The notes under the pieces are model-generated. The model saw only the letters and a program-made list of their open reading frames with translations, did not search any database and was not told where the DNA came from. From Frigoriflavimonas asaccharolytica (GTDB taxonomy: Bacteria; Bacteroidota; Bacteroidia; Flavobacteriales; Weeksellaceae): a stretch of 62,872 nt of DNA. Every line of letters begins with the position of its first letter. Positions within the stretch are counted from its first letter, which is position 1. Location: assembly GCF_013294015.1 (NCBI RefSeq), contig NZ_JABSNO010000021.1, positions 1 through 62,872 on the forward strand, written 5' to 3'. Of the stretch, positions 62,366-62,872 are shown piece after piece. A program made the position numbers and the translations under genes.

Positions 62366-62373
62366 CAAATATA
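62366..62373 (-). promoter_or_regulatory. Candidate -7 box for aspS
   Basis: The minus strand reads TATATTTG, 62 bases before the ATG. The strong hairpin just upstream fills the -33 region. Confidence 0.45.
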
Positions 62374-62388
62374 ATGGTTTTATATGAA

Positions 62389-62423
62389 AAACCCTTTCAG
62401 ATGTTCGAAGTCTGAAAGGGTTT
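62389..62423 (-). terminator. Strong hairpin upstream of aspS
   Basis: Perfect 13-bp stem AAACCCTTTCAGA / TCTGAAAGGGTTT with a 9-base loop. On the minus strand it is followed by TTTTTC, so it can end transcripts from the gene remnant upstream. Confidence 0.75.
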
Positions 62424-62556
62424 AGATTTCTATATTTCAAAATAATTTTATGGAAGTTTATTTTTCAAAAATTTTAATTTTATATCCGCATTATTTAATA
62501 TTGAAGGCAATATGAAGTACATAATTTTTACAATTATAGTAAGAAAAATTAAATAT

Positions 62557-62798
62557 TTACATTTCTAAATCTTGAATACGAATAATTCTTGAAACGCCTC
62601 TCATATTTTTGTTTTTTTCTATTATTTCTAATGGATAATATTTTTTCAAGATTTCTTTTACCTTGAAAACTGGGTGATAAATAGATTTTATTTTTCAGTT
62701 ACCCACATTTCGGATTTAAAATCAATAATAATGTCTGGTATTTTAATTTCTGGAAACTTATTATTTTTATCAAATACGGTAATAGCGTGATTAATTCC
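62557..62798 (-). pseudogene. 3' remnant of a gene cut by a mobile element and a frameshift
   Basis: On the minus strand the reading starts inside the element border as GINHAITVFDKNNKFPEIK, continues to FKSEMWVTEK and stops at TAA (62690-62688). Adding one A in the A5 run at that point restores a frame that goes on IKSIYHPVFKVKEILKKYYP and ends RIIRIQDLEM at 62557. The single frame is lost by one base, and the N-terminus is gone. I do not recognise the protein. Confidence 0.65.
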
Positions 62799-62872
62799 TG
62801 GACACATAAATTAGTAATAACCTTAAATTTGTGTCATGAGTTTACATCGAAAAAAATGGAAGCAAAAAGAAA
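62799..62872 (+). mobile_element. Probable left end of an insertion sequence with partial ORF
   Basis: The border begins TGGACACATAAATT and has an internal complementary stretch AATTTGTGTCA at 62826-62836 just before an ATG (62836). The ORF reads MSLHRKKWKQKE and runs off the window, a basic start of the kind seen in IS transposase OrfA proteins. The element interrupts the minus-strand remnant next to it. The IS family cannot be fixed without the rest of the element. Confidence 0.5.

Noticed and set aside
1-62872. CRISPR array, prophage, toxin-antitoxin pair or restriction-modification system
   Set aside because: No regularly spaced repeats, phage structural genes, or methylase/nuclease pairs were found; the gene set is core metabolism, envelope and efflux.

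Overview
The window is a chromosomal segment of a low-GC member of the Bacteroidota, class Flavobacteriia, probably close to the Chryseobacterium group (Weeksellaceae). The support is AT-rich DNA with A-rich translation starts, many promoters of the Bacteroidota type (-7 box TAnnTTTG), a GLPGLI-family protein, a DUF3276/PUR-type protein, a long NusB (301 aa), a long LeuS (948 aa), bacillithiol synthesis (bshB1) and an ExbB-ExbD-ExbD-TonB cluster. Genus is an inference; no rRNA gene is present. Nearly all of the window is ordinary core chromosome. There is one tRNA (His), no CRISPR array and no prophage. A probable insertion-sequence end lies at the right edge.

Layout. 0-6 kb: a B-lectin lipoprotein, an XRE regulator, and a minus-strand operon in which ornithine aminotransferase (rocD) leads four glycosyltransferase genes. 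6-11 kb: minus-strand housekeeping genes (accC, accB, rpmF with its DUF177 partner, pdxA). 11-15 kb: ribE, an NtrY-like histidine kinase, a TrmN6-like methyltransferase, ftsE and rpmH (too short for most ORF callers). 15-18 kb: small stress genes, including a divergent yceI/hxlR pair with two clear operator copies. 18-23 kb: an EmrAB-TolC type drug-efflux operon headed by its TetR regulator, with an operator overlapping the promoter. 23-32 kb: nrnA, a SulP permease, a YeiH-type exporter, a rhodanese lipoprotein and DsbD (a sulfur and redox flavour). 32-33 kb: a decaying cluster in which dinB' is fused to yhs' by a deletion and is followed by a DoxX-like gene with an in-frame TGA. 33-40 kb: tilS, an OmpA-like lipoprotein, and an operon of O-methyltransferase, a C40 (NlpC/P60) protein that has lost its catalytic Cys, and waaA. 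40-50 kb: leuS, the TonB energising cluster with a PstS-like lipoprotein and a TPR protein, bshB1 and tRNA-His. 50-52 kb: a small accessory module (a secreted Cys-containing protein plus a GLPGLI protein) between two 21-nt direct repeats, the first directly abutting tRNA-His. 52-62 kb: PUR protein, an ABC exporter, nusB, a DUF1573 lipoprotein, yajC, an SDR enzyme, recQ and aspS. 62.4-62.9 kb: a gene remnant interrupted by the putative IS end.

The most promising leads are these. (1) The tRNA-His-adjacent module, whose only promoter candidate has a T14 tract filling the spacer between the -33 and -7 boxes, which suggests length-dependent on/off expression of a secreted protein. (2) The C40 protein, whose DCSG to DALG change is explained at DNA level by two compensating single-base indels. 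(3) Gene decay around 32-33 kb. (4) Readable operators for the HxlR and TetR regulators. I found no convincing large undescribed system; the accessory material is small.
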